Shown piece after piece: positions 11,882-23,764 of a DNA stretch of 64,000 nucleotides. Source of the DNA: Pollenia angustigena (Eukaryota; Arthropoda; Insecta; Diptera; Polleniidae); contig OV884056.1 in NCBI GenBank assembly GCA_930367215.1, positions 87,369,285-87,433,284 on the forward strand, given 5' to 3'. Made by a program: the position numbers and the translations under genes. Under the pieces are notes generated by a model that was not told the DNA's origin, made no database searches, and saw nothing but the letters and a program-made list of their open reading frames with translations. Numbering within the stretch: the first letter of the stretch is position 1; each line of letters starts with the position of its first letter.

Positions 11882-11970
11882 AGAAATCAATTCCGATCGA
11901 AAGTGATTTCGTTTTATGTGTAGCAAGATACATATTTAGCCATTTTCACTTTCGATCGGAATTGATTTCT
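11882..11970. repeat. Perfect 25-bp inverted repeat with 39-bp loop
   Basis: The arm beginning AGAAATCAATTCCGATCGAA at 11882-11906 is exactly complementary to 11946-11970. At 89 nt the size resembles a hairpin precursor, but the arms end abruptly and nothing marks it as a microRNA. It is most likely the remnant of a small foldback or MITE. Confidence 0.6.
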
Positions 11971-12500
11971 GTGAAAGGCCTGATTAAGAAGAAAGTAAAT
12001 ATAAAACATCTTCAATAGCAATGAAAATTTACTTCTTGTTTAAATTTTTTCAAGCTTGGTCCAAAAATTTGTTAAAAAAGATTTTAGGAGTGGTTGTGCC
12101 ATAAAAATTAAATTTGTATCGGGATTAAATGTGAAGAATTGTTTAAAATTGTTCCAAAAACCAGTATTCATAAAATAAAATCTGATAGAATTTTAGATGA
12201 CTTCTCTTGAAAAGCAAATATTGTCTAAACAGGATGTTGAAGAGTTTTGATCCAAAATGTATGTTTTTTTTTTTAACTTTTTGTATTTTCGATTTAGTGT
12301 TATTTTTGTATTTTTCAAACGGACATAAATTTTTATTGTAGTACCTGAAATAAAAATTTCAAAATTCAAAATTTAGTTTTTTTGAAACAACTTTAAAGTA
12401 TTGGATGGAAAAAAGAAAAATTTTGGGGAAACAAGGGATTTTTCATAAGTGTAGGGCACCTGGCATCACTGGTGTAGACTTCTGCTTAACATACTATTTA

Positions 12501-12753
12501 TATATCGCTCATTTGCTGCAAGACAGGCATAACTCTTAAATTTAAGTTTTGGAGTTAGATATGCAGAATTGTTCACTTGGTTTCTTTTATATTGTGTATT
12601 AAATTCATCTTTATTTTTTTAAACTTTCCCAGTTTGAAGAGAATGTGTCATCTTTTTTTCTAAGTAGTAAGAGCAAATCAAAAACTTTAAATGCGTTTAT
12701 CTTGAAATTGATTTTTTTGAGTTATGCCGGTCTTGCAGCAAATGAGCGATATA
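12501..12753. mobile_element. 253-bp MITE with ~37-bp ends, TA flanks
   Basis: The left end reads TATATCGCTCATTTGCTGCA followed by AGACAGGCATAACTC. The right end is the reverse complement with one visible mismatch in that stretch. TA flanks both sides, so it is Tc1/mariner-like. A CGCGCATTTGCTGCAA piece at 19112-19130 looks like a decayed relative of the same end. Confidence 0.65.
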
Positions 12754-13691
12754 TACATCCAATTTTTTTTAAATATTTCATAATATTTTTCCACATCTTT
12801 TTCATATTCATACAATGTATGCAATAATTTCCTTAATTATGATCATTATTATTCACATAAACACACCCATTAATTAATTAATTGGATATACGAATGCCTT
12901 AATTAAACAACTGCAACAACGGTAGTTGGCAATAAATGCTCTCACATACAGATTAAGCAATATCTCCTCTTACCCCAAACATTTAGTTACCTTGAGGCCA
13001 ATAAATTGCCCACAAACCTACTGAGAGCTGAAATAAGAAAAAAATATGTAACTCCAATGAAATGAAAATTATCTTTTATTCGAAAGAAGAAAAAAACAGA
13101 CTGTGTATCAAATCACAATTAATTAACTTTGTTTGACTTTAATGTTATTAAATGAAATACAATCAATTCCAATGATAATTAAAAATGCATGTATTTATTG
13201 ATCTGTAAATGTATTGATTGTGTATCTGAAATCGTAAACGAGTATATCGATTCGTTTTTTTTTAATGACAGAGCAAACACGAATTTCGTTTGACCACCAT
13301 GATCATTTACATTGCACTTGTTGCATTGAATGGACTCAATAAAGGAAGGGATCAGTATAAATATTAAGAAATGTTTATAAAAATCCAAACTCTCATACAT
13401 ACAAACATACATTCCTAGTCACATTCAAAAAAATTAACATCGAATACTCACTTAACGCATCTGAAATAAATAAGTATACGATTTTGAATTGTGGTGAAAT
13501 TCTAATCATTATCGAATGCTGCAATAATCGCCCTGTACTCTTACCTATGAGTTATAGACTTCGACAATACTGTAAATATTTCTACAAAATCGGTCTAATG
13601 CTCAAATTAGAAATGACATAAGCATAGCCATACAAAACAGCTGTTTGAGCCAACCTTATGGGCAACACTGTATTTGACTTAAGATTACTTA
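12754..13691. other. AT-rich stretch without recognisable features
   Basis: No terminal repeats, coding motifs or tandem arrays are evident. A TTAATTAATTAATT run lies near 12870. Confidence 0.3.
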
Positions 13692-14017
13692 AGCAAGAGG
13701 TCCATACCACGCGTTTTCGCCTCCACGCACCGCATCCTTTTTGTAACCTTTCTTGCGTTCTACGTTTCAAGTTACATGCAACGCTTTTTATGCAGCAGCA
13801 GCACAAGTAAAAATAAAATTTAATTTGTCAAAATCAGCTGATTTGTTCGAACGCTGCTTGTGACGCTTATAAAAGTAGAAAGTAAACCTACTTTTCGTCT
13901 CAAGGCATCTACGCTTTCGTGCATGTAACTTACTACGTATAACTACACAGATTCCACTTTTTTGACAGCTGCGTGTGCTGCGAAAAAGTGAGTAAGGCGT
14001 GGTGTTGACGTCCAGAT
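13692..14017. mobile_element. Harbinger-like MITE, copy 1 (TTA target duplication)
   Basis: TTA occurs at 13689-13691 and again at 14018-14020, outside inverted ends that share GAGGTCCATACCACGCGTTT-like sequence (left AGCAAGAGGTCCATACCACG, right complement ATCTGGACGTCAACACCACG). A 3-bp TTA/TAA duplication is the PIF/Harbinger signature. The same element lies in the opposite orientation at 60354-60671, with shared interior blocks (GTTACATGC, TCAGCTGATTTGTTCGAAC-like, GTAGAAAGTAAACCTACTTT). It is less AT-rich than its surroundings. Minus-strand frames across it are not coding. Confidence 0.8.
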
Positions 14018-14690
14018 TTACCATTACAACATAACCATGATCATACAAGCCAATTAAATTTTGGTTTCTATGTTCATCGTTACAGCTATGGAGTTATGTT
14101 TAAGTCACGTATAATTGGGCCTTTAATTAAAGCTATGATACAATTGAAAAACCAGTTACCACAAACAGTTTCACGACCCTTAACAACAACCAGTTCGTTC
14201 CATAATAAGAGCAGATGTTGATTTTTAATAAAACACAAATAATTTATGAAATTATTGTCATTCCTTTTATAAGGATAATGTACTGTAGAATAATAATTGG
14301 TATCAAGCTGTGATAACCCCACGGGGCGGTTTCATCTGAACCTCAGAGGAATCGTAACTCTTTGGCCGCTAGAAGTGGTTTTCCGGTTAGCCGCCTACAA
14401 TCAAGACAACTTCATACACCGACACCACACACTTTACAATCTCATACACAACCTCCTCATGTTGTTCCAACGCGTTGCCACGGTCGCAAAGTGTGCGGTT
14501 TTCATAACAATATTGTCAATAAAATTATCTAAAAATGACTTACAATTGTGTGAACTGCCAATATTTTTATTAAAAAAGCATTGTCAGTGAATTGTAAGAC
14601 AAGAACATTGTCAGACATCTGACAATCGTTTATAACAACTTCGTCAGCGTTATCAGATAATTGCTAGACATTGTAAACTAATTTTTATTG
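14018..14690. other. Less AT-rich unclassified patch, then AT-rich DNA
   Basis: A distinctly more GC-rich patch at about 14310-14510 contains CCCCACGGGGCGG and CACCGACACCACACAC. It stands out from its surroundings and may be a fragment of a retrotransposon. The plus-strand 97-codon frame at 14297-14590 covers it, but I recognise no domain. From 14560 to 14690 the motif ACAATGT / TTGTCAGA recurs. Confidence 0.3.
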
Positions 14691-15530
14691 CCAGATTATT
14701 GCTGCAAGGTACTTTTTTTCTTGTCCACAAAAAATTTAAAAAAATCCCAAAATTAAAAAACAAAACCTTAAAAAGATAATATTTTTTCTGACCAAATTTT
14801 AAATTTTTTTCAAAAATAGTAAGAAAAATTTAAATAAGTAATCCCTAAAAATCCCCAAATTAAAATTTTTAGTAAAAAAATTATTTTATTTTGATTGTAG
14901 CGACTGGTTCGGCATGTTTTTAAATCCTTTTATTCGATTCCAGTGAGGAGTTACAAGCAGAACAATATGCGGCTTTTGAAGACGAATGAGCCAATATATA
15001 AGAATTTGGAGCTTGTTCAACCGGTTTTAGTCATTCTTAAAACCAACAATGAAAATACATATTTCCCAAATTTAATATACTGTTTTTCATATTAACTTAT
15101 TTTTTGGGAAGACATATTTACTTGAAAATTCTCCTTAAAAAATCAAAAATTGTATGTGTTGTCAACGGTTTTAGATTCTTTTTTTTAATTCTTCTTTTTT
15201 AAACACTTACTCAAGAATACACACTTAAATTAACAAAAATGGTAATCTTGATTAGGACCCTTTGCACCGTATAAGTTGCTATAAGAGTAAGATAAAAGTG
15301 TTGCTACTTTTTTATATTTTATATACCTACCTACGAAACAAAGAAAAATAAGCGTAAATAAAAAAAGAAGCGAAAATATATTAAAAATGTGTAAAATTCC
15401 CAAAAATCCCCGAACTTTTTTTAAAATCCCCAAAAAAATCCCAATCCTCAAATGACTTTGTTCTTTTTGCTCGCATGAAACCCCCCAACTTTGGGGATAA
15501 ATCCCCAACAAATAAATTTTTTTACAATTT
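14691..15530 (+). repeat. Dispersed ~850-bp repeat, copy A
   Basis: This stretch matches 20830-21716 in inverted orientation. Shared blocks include CTTGTCC(A/C)CAAA at the start, repeated AAATCCCCAAAA motifs near both ends, GAGTTACAAG...GCAGAACAATATG versus its relative, AACCGTTGACAA, GGGTCCTAATTAAG-like sequence and ATATATTAAAAATGTGTAAA. The clustered AATCCCC motifs near both ends suggest the subterminal repeats of a hAT-type non-autonomous element. The 93-codon minus-strand frame at 15230-15511 is within it and has no known domain. Confidence 0.6.
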
Positions 15531-16233
15531 TGAAAGATAAATGCGATGAACGCTGCTATGGTTATGATGCAACGTGGAATAATTTTAAATTTATATTACA
15601 CCTAATTACATATCTATAAAAGCGTATTATAGTTACGCAGAATAAATTTGTAGTTATTTTCTTAGGCATTCTTTTCAGCAAACACAGATGGCAATCCCTT
15701 ATGGCAAGTGAAAAATACAATTGTTTCAATAGTGTCAAGTGTACTAATCGTATGCATACAGTGTATAAGCAAAAATGTGTGTCAGATATTGAAAACATAA
15801 ATCAATTTTTATTAAAATTTTTACCCATTTAAAATCCCATACACTTGTCACCGACTTTAGTATTGTATTAAAAAAAAACCAAGCAAATGAATAACAATAA
15901 TAATATGTACATACGTACATACATACATAAATATTTATATATACAAATTTCAGTGTTGCCAGTTAGTGGGTAGAGTGTGGGTAACATATTTTGGCGTAAA
16001 TCATGTGTAATTATTTCGTTTTAAAACAAATAATATAAAAACTTGAGTTCAATGATAAAATTTATAACATTCAAGATGTTTTTAGTTTCAAAAAATGCAG
16101 TCTTCTCAACCAAAGTCAGTTTTTTTGGGAAAAAATGTCCACAGTTTAATATCGAATTGCAAAAGCTTGGTAAAAAAATGTAGCTAGATGGACGCTCAGA
16201 TTTGGATAAATTAACGCAAAAAACCAAAATTTA
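15531..16233. other. AT-rich stretch with one possible hAT end
   Basis: CAGTGTTGCCAGTTAGTGGGTA starting at 15952 resembles a hAT terminus, and a similar sequence lies in reverse orientation ending near 61661. A run of ACATACGTACATACATACAT occurs at 15909-15929. No gene is seen. Confidence 0.35.
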
Positions 16234-16789
16234 TGGCGATTTCTTTTCTGAGAAAAATATGTTACACTATATACATGTAACATTTTTTAGCGTTCCCTAT
16301 AATCACTCGAAGTGTTACATGTTGTGCAATTTCAATAGACCACAATTAGTGCTTTTATTTACAACTATTACACTTTCATCATTAATGAACTTAATGAGCG
16401 ATTTTCAAAGCTTTTTTAATCGGCTATTACGGGTTGGAAACAAATATTAACAACACTAATGGCTTTTTTTGATTTTAATTTGTAAATATTTTTATATTTT
16501 TTTTTTCACAAATTTTTTACAAAATTATGAGCGGTATGAATTATGACAAACAAAATAAAACATTTGTTGTACAAACAAAGTTGTAAGTACCAAAGTTGTA
16601 GAACAGGGCAGTATGAACACTTAAGTTAAAGTAAGGGTTAAATGTGCAACATGTTTTGCATGTTTTTCATCAACATATTCACAAAAGAACTTGAAAATTT
16701 TTCCCACAGTTGTATTTTTGTACAAACGAACACACAAATGTAGAACATGTAACATTAATGCAACAATTTTTTCAGAAAAGAAATCGCCA
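16234..16789. mobile_element. 556-bp MITE with TTA flanks
   Basis: The left end TGGCGATTTCTTTTCTGAGA is answered by the complement of TGGCGATTTCTTTTCTGAAA on the right. Directly outside lie TTA at 16231-16233 and TTA at 16790-16792, fitting a PIF/Harbinger-type insertion. The second block ATGTAACAT also occurs inverted just inside both ends. The flanking frames (16202-16450 plus, 16621-16911 minus) are produced by these inverted ends and are not genes. Confidence 0.7.
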
Positions 16790-17244
16790 TTAGAAATAAA
16801 AAGCTTCACTGCACGGAAAGAAGTATTTACTAAATGACCAGAAAATATGGCTTGTACCATGAAAATTTTGCTCCATTCTCGTCCAAGCCAAAAATTTCTT
16901 ATTGTAAACATATGTGTGGCATGGTTAAAGCAAAAAGTTACGACTTAAAACGAACTAAAGTTTACTTAAATACAGCTAAACAAAAAATTATTTTAATTCT
17001 GTAGTTACACTAATCAAGTTTTCGTTGCTTGTGGCCAATTTGACGAATTTTTGATAAAATATCAATTCATATTAAAATATAGTTTTTCATATCATTTAAT
17101 TTTTATTTGACATGAAAAACGAATTTTAAACAGAAATTTATATTTAAATAAATTGGTGAAATCGGTCATTAATATTTTAGAAAATATGCTGCATTTTTTA
17201 CATAAAAACGTGTAGCGTTAGTTAGTTTGAGAAAACTTAATATA

Positions 17245-18662
17245 AAAACAAGTTAGAGTGCTATATTCGGCTGTGCCGAATCTTTGATACCCTCCACCGA
17301 CAGTTCGAATGTTTAAGGAGTAATATCTGTATGATGTTATTATTATCTTAAACTGTGACGATTTGTTATTAATTATGGATTTAGGCGACTAAACTGTTTT
17401 CCGGTAGTAGGGTTTATATGGGGCCTAGGGTAAATTATGGACCGATCTTCACGAAATTTCACAGTCTTTTTCCCAGTTCTATAAAACTTTGATGTACCAA
17501 ATTTGCTATGATAGCATTATTTTTTACGGATTTAGGCGTACTAAACTGTTTTCCGGGAGTAGGGTTTATATGGGGCCCAGGGTAAATTATGGACCGATCT
17601 TCACGAAATTACACAGTTTTATTTCTTGTCCTATAAAACTTTGATGTACCAAATTTTGTTATGATAGCATTATATTTTACGGATTTAGGCGTACTAAACT
17701 GTTTTCCGGGAGTAATGTTTATATGGGGCCCAGGGTAAGTTATGGACCGATCTTCACGAAATAACACAATTTTATTTCTTGTCCAATAAAACTTTGATAT
17801 ACCAAATTTTGTTATGATAGCTTTTTTTACGTTTTTAGGCGTACTAAGTTGTTTTCCGGGAGTAAAGTTTATATGGGGCCTATGGTAAATTATGAACCGA
17901 TCTTCACGAAATTTCAAAGATTTATTTTTAGTTCTACAAAACTTTGATGTACCAAATTTTGTTATGATAGCATTATTTTTTACGTTTTTAGGCGTACTAA
18001 GTTGTTTTCCGGAAGTAGGTTTTATATGGGGCCTATGGTAAATTATGGACCGATCTTCACGAAACTTAACAGTTTAATTTATTGTCCTATGTAACTGTGA
18101 CTTGCCAAAATTTGTAATGATAGCATTGTTAGTTAGGGTTTTAGGCTTAATATACTGTTTTCCGGGAGTAGGGCTTATATGGGGTCTAGGGTAAATTATT
18201 GACGGATCTTCACGAAATTTCACAGCGTGATTTCCAGTTGAATAAAACGAATTGTTGCGAAATCTTATATCATTCTGTGCATTTTTCCACCATTTATGTT
18301 AGTTTTTGTAACAAAATTATCAATTTTTTTTAGGTGGTGGTTCCACATTTTGATTCATAGCTCAGATCCTATTGAACCGATTTTGCTGAATTTCAATCCC
18401 AAACTGCTTAGGATAACTACAAGCAATTTGACACCAAGTTTGTTGATTTCTTTTGAGTTTTTCGAAAGTGAGCGTGTTTTCAACAGACGGACAGACAGAC
18501 AGACGGACAGACAGACGGACATGGCTAAATCGACTTAAAATTACTCAAGGACCCAGAATATATATACTTTATAGGGTCTGAGATGAATAGTAAAAAAGTT
18601 TCACACGGAATGACAAACCGAATATACCCTCTTCACAACTAATTGTGGTGGAGGGAATAATA
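17245..18662 (-). mobile_element. mini-me/DINE-1-like element, reverse orientation
   Basis: Read on the minus strand it starts at CCCTCCACCACAATTAG (right edge) with GTCATTCCGTGTGAAAC and a (GTCY)n tract at 18486-18520, and ends with GCCGAATATAGCACTCTAAC at the left edge (17249-17272). The interior carries six copies of a 150-153-bp unit, seen as CCGG(G/T) at 17401, 17554, 17706, 17856, 18009 and 18162. Units of 150 or 153 bp are multiples of three. This explains why a 102-codon minus-strand frame (17609-17917) spans two units with a repeated peptide. It is non-coding. Confidence 0.8.
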
Positions 18663-19581
18663 AGAAACTTTTAAATAATTTGCTAACATGTCCATTAAAA
18701 TAAAAGTTAATTGTATCAAACCAAGTTTTTTTTTAACCTTTTCTGAAAAATTTAAACAAATCCTTAGCAATTGTTTCTTGATGCAAGACATTCGATTCTT
18801 TTAAGTAATCAAGAAAACCAGACTAGTATTAAATAAATGCAGCTTGATTTCAAAAATATCTTCCTAATCTTCTACCTAATAAAAACTAGCGAATTTTGTA
18901 TTGCTTGTTTTAAGAAAGTTTTAATCATATACCAAAAACGTGAATATTTTAATCATGAGAAAATGTTTCTTCACTTTAGAAAATTTTACTAAATACGAAC
19001 AAAATAAGTTAAAACATGGATTTTCTTGTTTTCAGAAACAAAATTGATTATTTAGAAAATAACTTACTTTCTGTTTCAAATATTTATTAAGTTATTAATT
19101 ATCAGGAACACATCGCGCATTTGCTGCAACAAAGTCTTAAATCAAAAATTACAAATTTTAGTATAATATCACTAATTCATAGTAAACCAGGCGTTGTATG
19201 AAATTCAGAGTTGTGTCGTTCCGGAACGAACTAGTTCCATTGAACGATTCCCTAAAAGGAACGTCGTTCCTCGTTCCGCAATTGCAATCCGTTGGATGAT
19301 CACATGTGTTTTTGTAGGATTATGTTTTGTGTATTGATCAATGTGGCCGACTTTTGTGTATTTTTGTCGTGGCATATAAAAAATTTCTAATTAAATAAAT
19401 TACTAATGTGATCCAAAGCAGTATATTTTAGCAATATGCCACTGATTATAATTTTAAAAAATACATAATTCTTATGTAGGTAGTTGTTACGCCACAACAT
19501 AAAAACAAACAATAACAAATATTTTATTGTTGACGTTTTAACGAACGACAGAGACGAACTCTATCTTGAAAGAATAATAAC
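18663..19581. other. AT-rich stretch with hAT-like GTTCC cluster
   Basis: Most is featureless. At about 19215-19285 the motif GTTCC/GGAAC recurs in both orientations (GTTCCGGAAC, GTTCCATTGAAC, GGAACGTCGTTCCTCGTTCC). This looks like the subterminal repeat cluster of a hAT element. The other end was not identified unless the GAACGA motifs near 19540-19570 belong to it. Confidence 0.35.
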
Positions 19582-19722
19582 GGTCTGTTCGTCGATTTCG
19601 AACGAAGACTTCGTTCGTTTAATTTACTTTTGAAACAAAAACAAATTAGGTATAAAATATTATTATTGTTTTACATGTAAGTTAAGCGAACGAAGTCTTC
19701 GTTCGAAATCGACGAGCAGGCC
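19582..19722. mobile_element. 141-bp snap-back MITE with embedded palindromes
   Basis: The left arm reads GGTCTGTTCGTCGATTTCGA followed by ACGAAGACTTCGTTCG. The right arm is its complement with few changes (CGAACGAAGTCTTCGTTCGA...GACGAGCAGGCC). Each arm itself contains a 19-bp palindrome, CGAACGAAGACTTCGTTCG. There is no coding content. Confidence 0.65.
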
Positions 19723-19810
19723 ATACAATTTTCTTTTTCCTTTTTGTTGTGTGTAAATTTAAAATCGTTTTCTGAAAAACTAATATTTTTGAGTTATGAC
19801 AATGCTATAT

Positions 19811-20400
19811 GGGCGATTCTATTCTAGACAACTTTTAACATCAATTTTCAAATCACACTATTTGACACTTTTTGTTGCCAATTTAAAGTAAAATATCTAT
19901 ATTTTATAATAATATAATTTTTTTAAGACGTAAGCTTAAATATAAATTTGTTGTTCACTTCGAATCATTAAGATTCATAGATTTGGCGCAAACAGAAAAT
20001 TCATTGAATGTTGCACCCGTCATGGCTTAAAGAGAAAATTTCTTATTATTGGATTATATTTCTCTACGATGTTTGATTTGATAATCATCATCTGATATCT
20101 CATCTTTCACAATAAAAAAGAATAATACAATAAAAGTTAAAAAATTAACAGAGTTTTATGTTTTTATGGTATGATCTTATGAAAGTGGGCCAATTTGGTT
20201 GCACCCATCATGCACTTTAAAGCTCTCTCGTGGCTATTTGATAGTTTCATATAAATTCTTGTAAATAAATATATATTTATCAATAGTATATAAAAAAATG
20301 TTTCCCCTTCTAGAAATAATTTAATTGCAAATGTGGTTCTTTCTATTAGTAAAAGACGTTTAAACGTCTAAATGTTGCACCTGTCAGAATAGAATCGCCC
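19811..20400. mobile_element. 590-bp inverted-repeat element (GGGCGATTCTATTCT ends)
   Basis: GGGCGATTCTATTCT starts at 19811 and its exact complement ends at 20400. Inside, GTTGCACC(C/T)GTCA occurs at 20012-20023 and again at 20384-20395. I could not define a clear target duplication. There is no transposase frame. Confidence 0.6.
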
Positions 20401-20829
20401 ATTTTTAAAAAAATGTATTACTGTTTTAGTGTGTTTGAGCCACAGACGAATTTATACAAGGTGGTCTTATTTTGAAAACGGATACAACAATGTAAAATAG
20501 GTTAACGTTCTGTCAAAATAATACTGCACTGTAGTAAACAAATAAGTTGTGCACTAACAGCGAAATATTTAAATAAAAATGTAAAAAAAAATAACATATC
20601 ATAGAAACCCAAGACCAATTTTTGTTTAACAACGTTCTCAGAACAGTCATTGACAGTCCATTATAGCAGCAAAGTTGTCTGTGGCAGTATATTTTCAACA
20701 CATTGCCAGACCTTACATTACTGTAAGCTCTAACCACCGTCTGTATGAAGCTTAAGTATGTATCATATATTAAATTTACAAATGAAATAATATAATTTAT
20801 AACAAATTTGAAACATAATTTATTTAAAA

Positions 20830-21716
20830 TTTTATTGGTTGGTGGGGATTTTTTTGGGGATTTTAAAAATAATCGTGGATTTTTGGGGATTTTACACATT
20901 TTTAATATATTTTCTCTTCTTTTTTTATTAACGATTATTTTTCTTTATTTCGTATATAAAATATGAAAAAAAGTAGCTAAACTTGTATCTTACTCTTATC
21001 AACAACTTATACGTTGTAAAGGGTCCTAATTAAGATTACCATATTTGTTAAATGTGTAAAAGGTACTTAACACTATGCAACGCATTTACGCAATCTAGTG
21101 AATTAAATTCATTTTCATTCATTCCAGATTGCATCAACATCAAAATGCTTTGTTATTTTGAGATTGCATTGATGTAGATTGCACTGTCTGGACCCAGCAT
21201 AACAAACTTATGTCATTATTCTTGAGTGAGTGTTTTAAAAAAGAAGAATTTAAAAAAATAATCTAAAACCGTTGACAAAACATACAATATTTGATTTTTT
21301 AAAGAAAATTTTCAAGTAAATATGAAAAACAGTATATTAAATTTGGAAAATATTTTTTTTATTGTTGAATTTAAGGATGGCTAAAACCGATTGCTCCAAA
21401 TTCTTAAAAATTGGCTCATTCGTCTTCGAAAACAGCATATTGTTCTACTTGTAATTCCTTACTGGAATTACATAAAGAGGATATAAAAAAGAGCCAAAAC
21501 CAGTCGCTACAAACAAAATAAAATAATTTTTTTTACTAAAAATTTTTATTTGGGAATTTTTTGGGATTTCTTATTAAAATTTTTCTTACTATTTAAAAAA
21601 AAAATGGAATTTGGTTTAGAAAAAAAAAACAATAAAAAAAAAATTAATTTTTTTAGGTTTTGGGGATTTTTTTCTAAATTGTTTGGGGACAAGGAAAAAA
21701 ATTGCTGGCAGCACTG
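20830..21716 (-). repeat. Dispersed ~850-bp repeat, copy B (inverted)
   Basis: This is an inverted copy of 14691-15530. Its outer right end, read on the minus strand, is CAGTGCTGCCAGCAATTTTT, a hAT-like CAGTG terminus followed by CCTTGTCCCCAAAC. The left edge carries GGGGATTTTT motifs. An insertion of about 130 bp at roughly 21076-21205, with AGATTGCA repeated at 21130, 21160 and 21174, is absent from copy A. The 20513-20899 minus-strand frame runs into its edge and is not coding. Confidence 0.6.
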
Positions 21717-22166
21717 TACATAAGATCAAATTAATACAACAACAAAAACCTACTCTTTAAAATTTAGTTTTTTTAAAACTGTTCTCTTTTGAATTTACAC
21801 AAGAAAACAAGCCCCTCTTAAAAATGTAGCTCTCTTAATAAATTGTCTCCGTTTTAAAGAAAAGCTTTTATTTTGTAGAGTTTTTTAAAAAGGCTCTTTG
21901 TAATTTTTAATTTGCCAATATTCTCTTTATATTTATGTCTGAATGTGTGTAATTTTTTTGTTCTCTCTGTGCTTTTGTTGGAAAAAAAGTCAAAAGGGGT
22001 TATTTTTGACAGCAAGGCATTAGAAATTAAAAAAAAAAATACATTTCAAAACAAAATGTAAGACAGGAACGCCTTTTAATACGCATTTATACACAACACA
22101 CAAACATTAACGAGGCGCAAGCAATAACAACCACCACAAGTAGCCGCAAAATCTGCAGCAGCAGCG
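21717..22166. other. Non-repetitive stretch, candidate 5' leader
   Basis: No transposon ends. The last 100 bases turn A/C-rich (ACAACACACAAACATTAACG, AACAACCACCACAAG) and then GCAGCAGCAGC. This composition is common in fly 5' untranslated leaders. It immediately precedes the small ORF at 22167. Confidence 0.25.
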
Positions 22167-22313
22167 ATGACTACTGATACAACAACCACTACTGGAATAG
22201 AAAAACACAAGGAAAAAAAACTATTTTTGCCTGTTGCTCTGTTGTCTATGAGTATTTCTTCACTTATTTATTTTGCTATGAATGTGTTTGCTTTGCACAG
22301 TGGGCCCAACTAG
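22167..22313 (+). CDS. Possible 48-residue small ORF with one membrane segment
   Basis: ATG at 22167 opens a 48-codon frame ending in TAG at 22311. The N-terminus is threonine-rich (MTTDTTTTTGIEK), followed by a lysine-rich stretch (HKEKK) and then about 25 hydrophobic residues (LFLPVALLSMSISSLIYFAM and onward) that could form one membrane-spanning helix. It follows a leader-like sequence with GCAGCAGCAGCG directly before the ATG. I recognise no homologue. It could be a first exon, a micropeptide or chance. It stands out because the surrounding 500 bases lack repeat features. Confidence is low. Confidence 0.2.
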   Translation: MTTDTTTTTGIEKHKEKKLFLPVALLSMSISSLIYFAMNVFALHSGPN

Positions 22314-23764
22314 CAATCGTTCGATATATCGTTTGCTGAAGTAAAAACATTTTTTATATGTATTTTACGGTAGGAACAATATATGTATGTATGTACCTTT
22401 AAGGACATTTCATAAAAGAAACAAAAAAAAATTTAAAAAAATATTTAGAAAGCACCGTGTCTTTTTTGATAGCATGTGTCAATAGAAAAAGTATTATGTA
22501 CCTACATACATAGATAGGTACCTATAAGAAAAAATGTATACAAGAAAATATTTACATACCTAGTCTGGAACAGCATGTTCTCTTCCCCTGTCATACTTTC
22601 TGAAAGAAAACTTTCATAGTGTGATCCCAGACATACTTACGTTGGTACCTACAAATAATATTTTTAAAAAGAACTTTTTTTTACACGGCAATACTGTATT
22701 TGTTTACGCAAAATGTCTAACAAAGTGCGTACCTACTAATTCATCGTCCAGACTCGCAATTTTTGTTGTAGCAATTCTAGAGTTTATTGCAATTCCGTTT
22801 TATTTTGTAATTCCCAATTTTTTTTAACGTGAAGTTGGCTGTAGGTGTATTTGTATTTATGTATAATTGGTATATAGAAAGAAGATGAGAAAAGCAAGAT
22901 TAAAATACAAAAATTGCAAAACTATGAGTTTATAACACTAATGACACTAATGCAGTTTCAAAGCAGGGGGGTTATTATGTAATTCGATTCGAAAGAAATT
23001 TCCGTATCGAAAATTAAATGGTATTTTCTAATCCATTCGAAAGCCCCACATATTTGTATTTGTTAAAAAAAAAGGAAAAAACAAAGTGCTGCCAAATTTA
23101 TACAAGATAAATTTGACAGTAGCTGTCAATATTGACAGAACTTTTTTTGAAGAACAAGCGTTTAAGAAAAACGTTAAATTTTCCGCAAAAAGGAAATACC
23201 TATAAATGAAAACTTCCAAACAAATAAAAACAAATAATTATGAATAAAAAAAAACTGTTTAAGAACATAGATTCTGTTGCATTGTGGTGGAAGATAACGA
23301 TGAAGAAAGGGATGCAATTGCAGAAAGAGTTTAACGGAAAATAATTTTTTTAATTATCAAATTTAATCATAAAAATACTACTTTTAGTTTCATTTATATA
23401 TGTCTGCAATTGTATAAAAGATGTTTTAAAGCCACCTTAAAGATCGGCAGTCATTGCACCTTTGAAAAAATTAGCTGCCACATTAAAATGTTTGGCACAA
23501 GTTGGATACCAACATCAGATTGGTCAAGATCGTCTTGTGGGACTTTCACACTCATCAATTTCCATATGCTTATCTGAGTATGCGAAATAATCGAATAAAA
23601 TCTTTGTCCGAAGCATATTATCTTTGAAATGACTGAAGAAAAAAAGATGGAGGCAAAAAAATGTTGTAGACGGCACTCACATTGAAGTAATAAGTCCAAT
23701 TAACGATGAGCATTTATACTTCAAAAGCATTTTTCAAATCAAACTTGATATATTACAATATAAA
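22314..23764. other. AT-rich stretch, no confident feature
   Basis: Holds TATGTATGTATG-like microsatellite sequence near 22382 and AT-rich short frames (22621-22827 plus, 23028-23219 and 23451-23699 minus) with no recognisable domains. An AATTCGATTCGAAAG palindrome-like motif lies at 22981-22995, perhaps an old MITE end. Confidence 0.3.

Noticed and set aside
18485..18522. (GACAGACG)n tract as an independent microsatellite
   Set aside because: It is the internal proto-microsatellite of the mini-me element and occurs at the matching place in the other copies.
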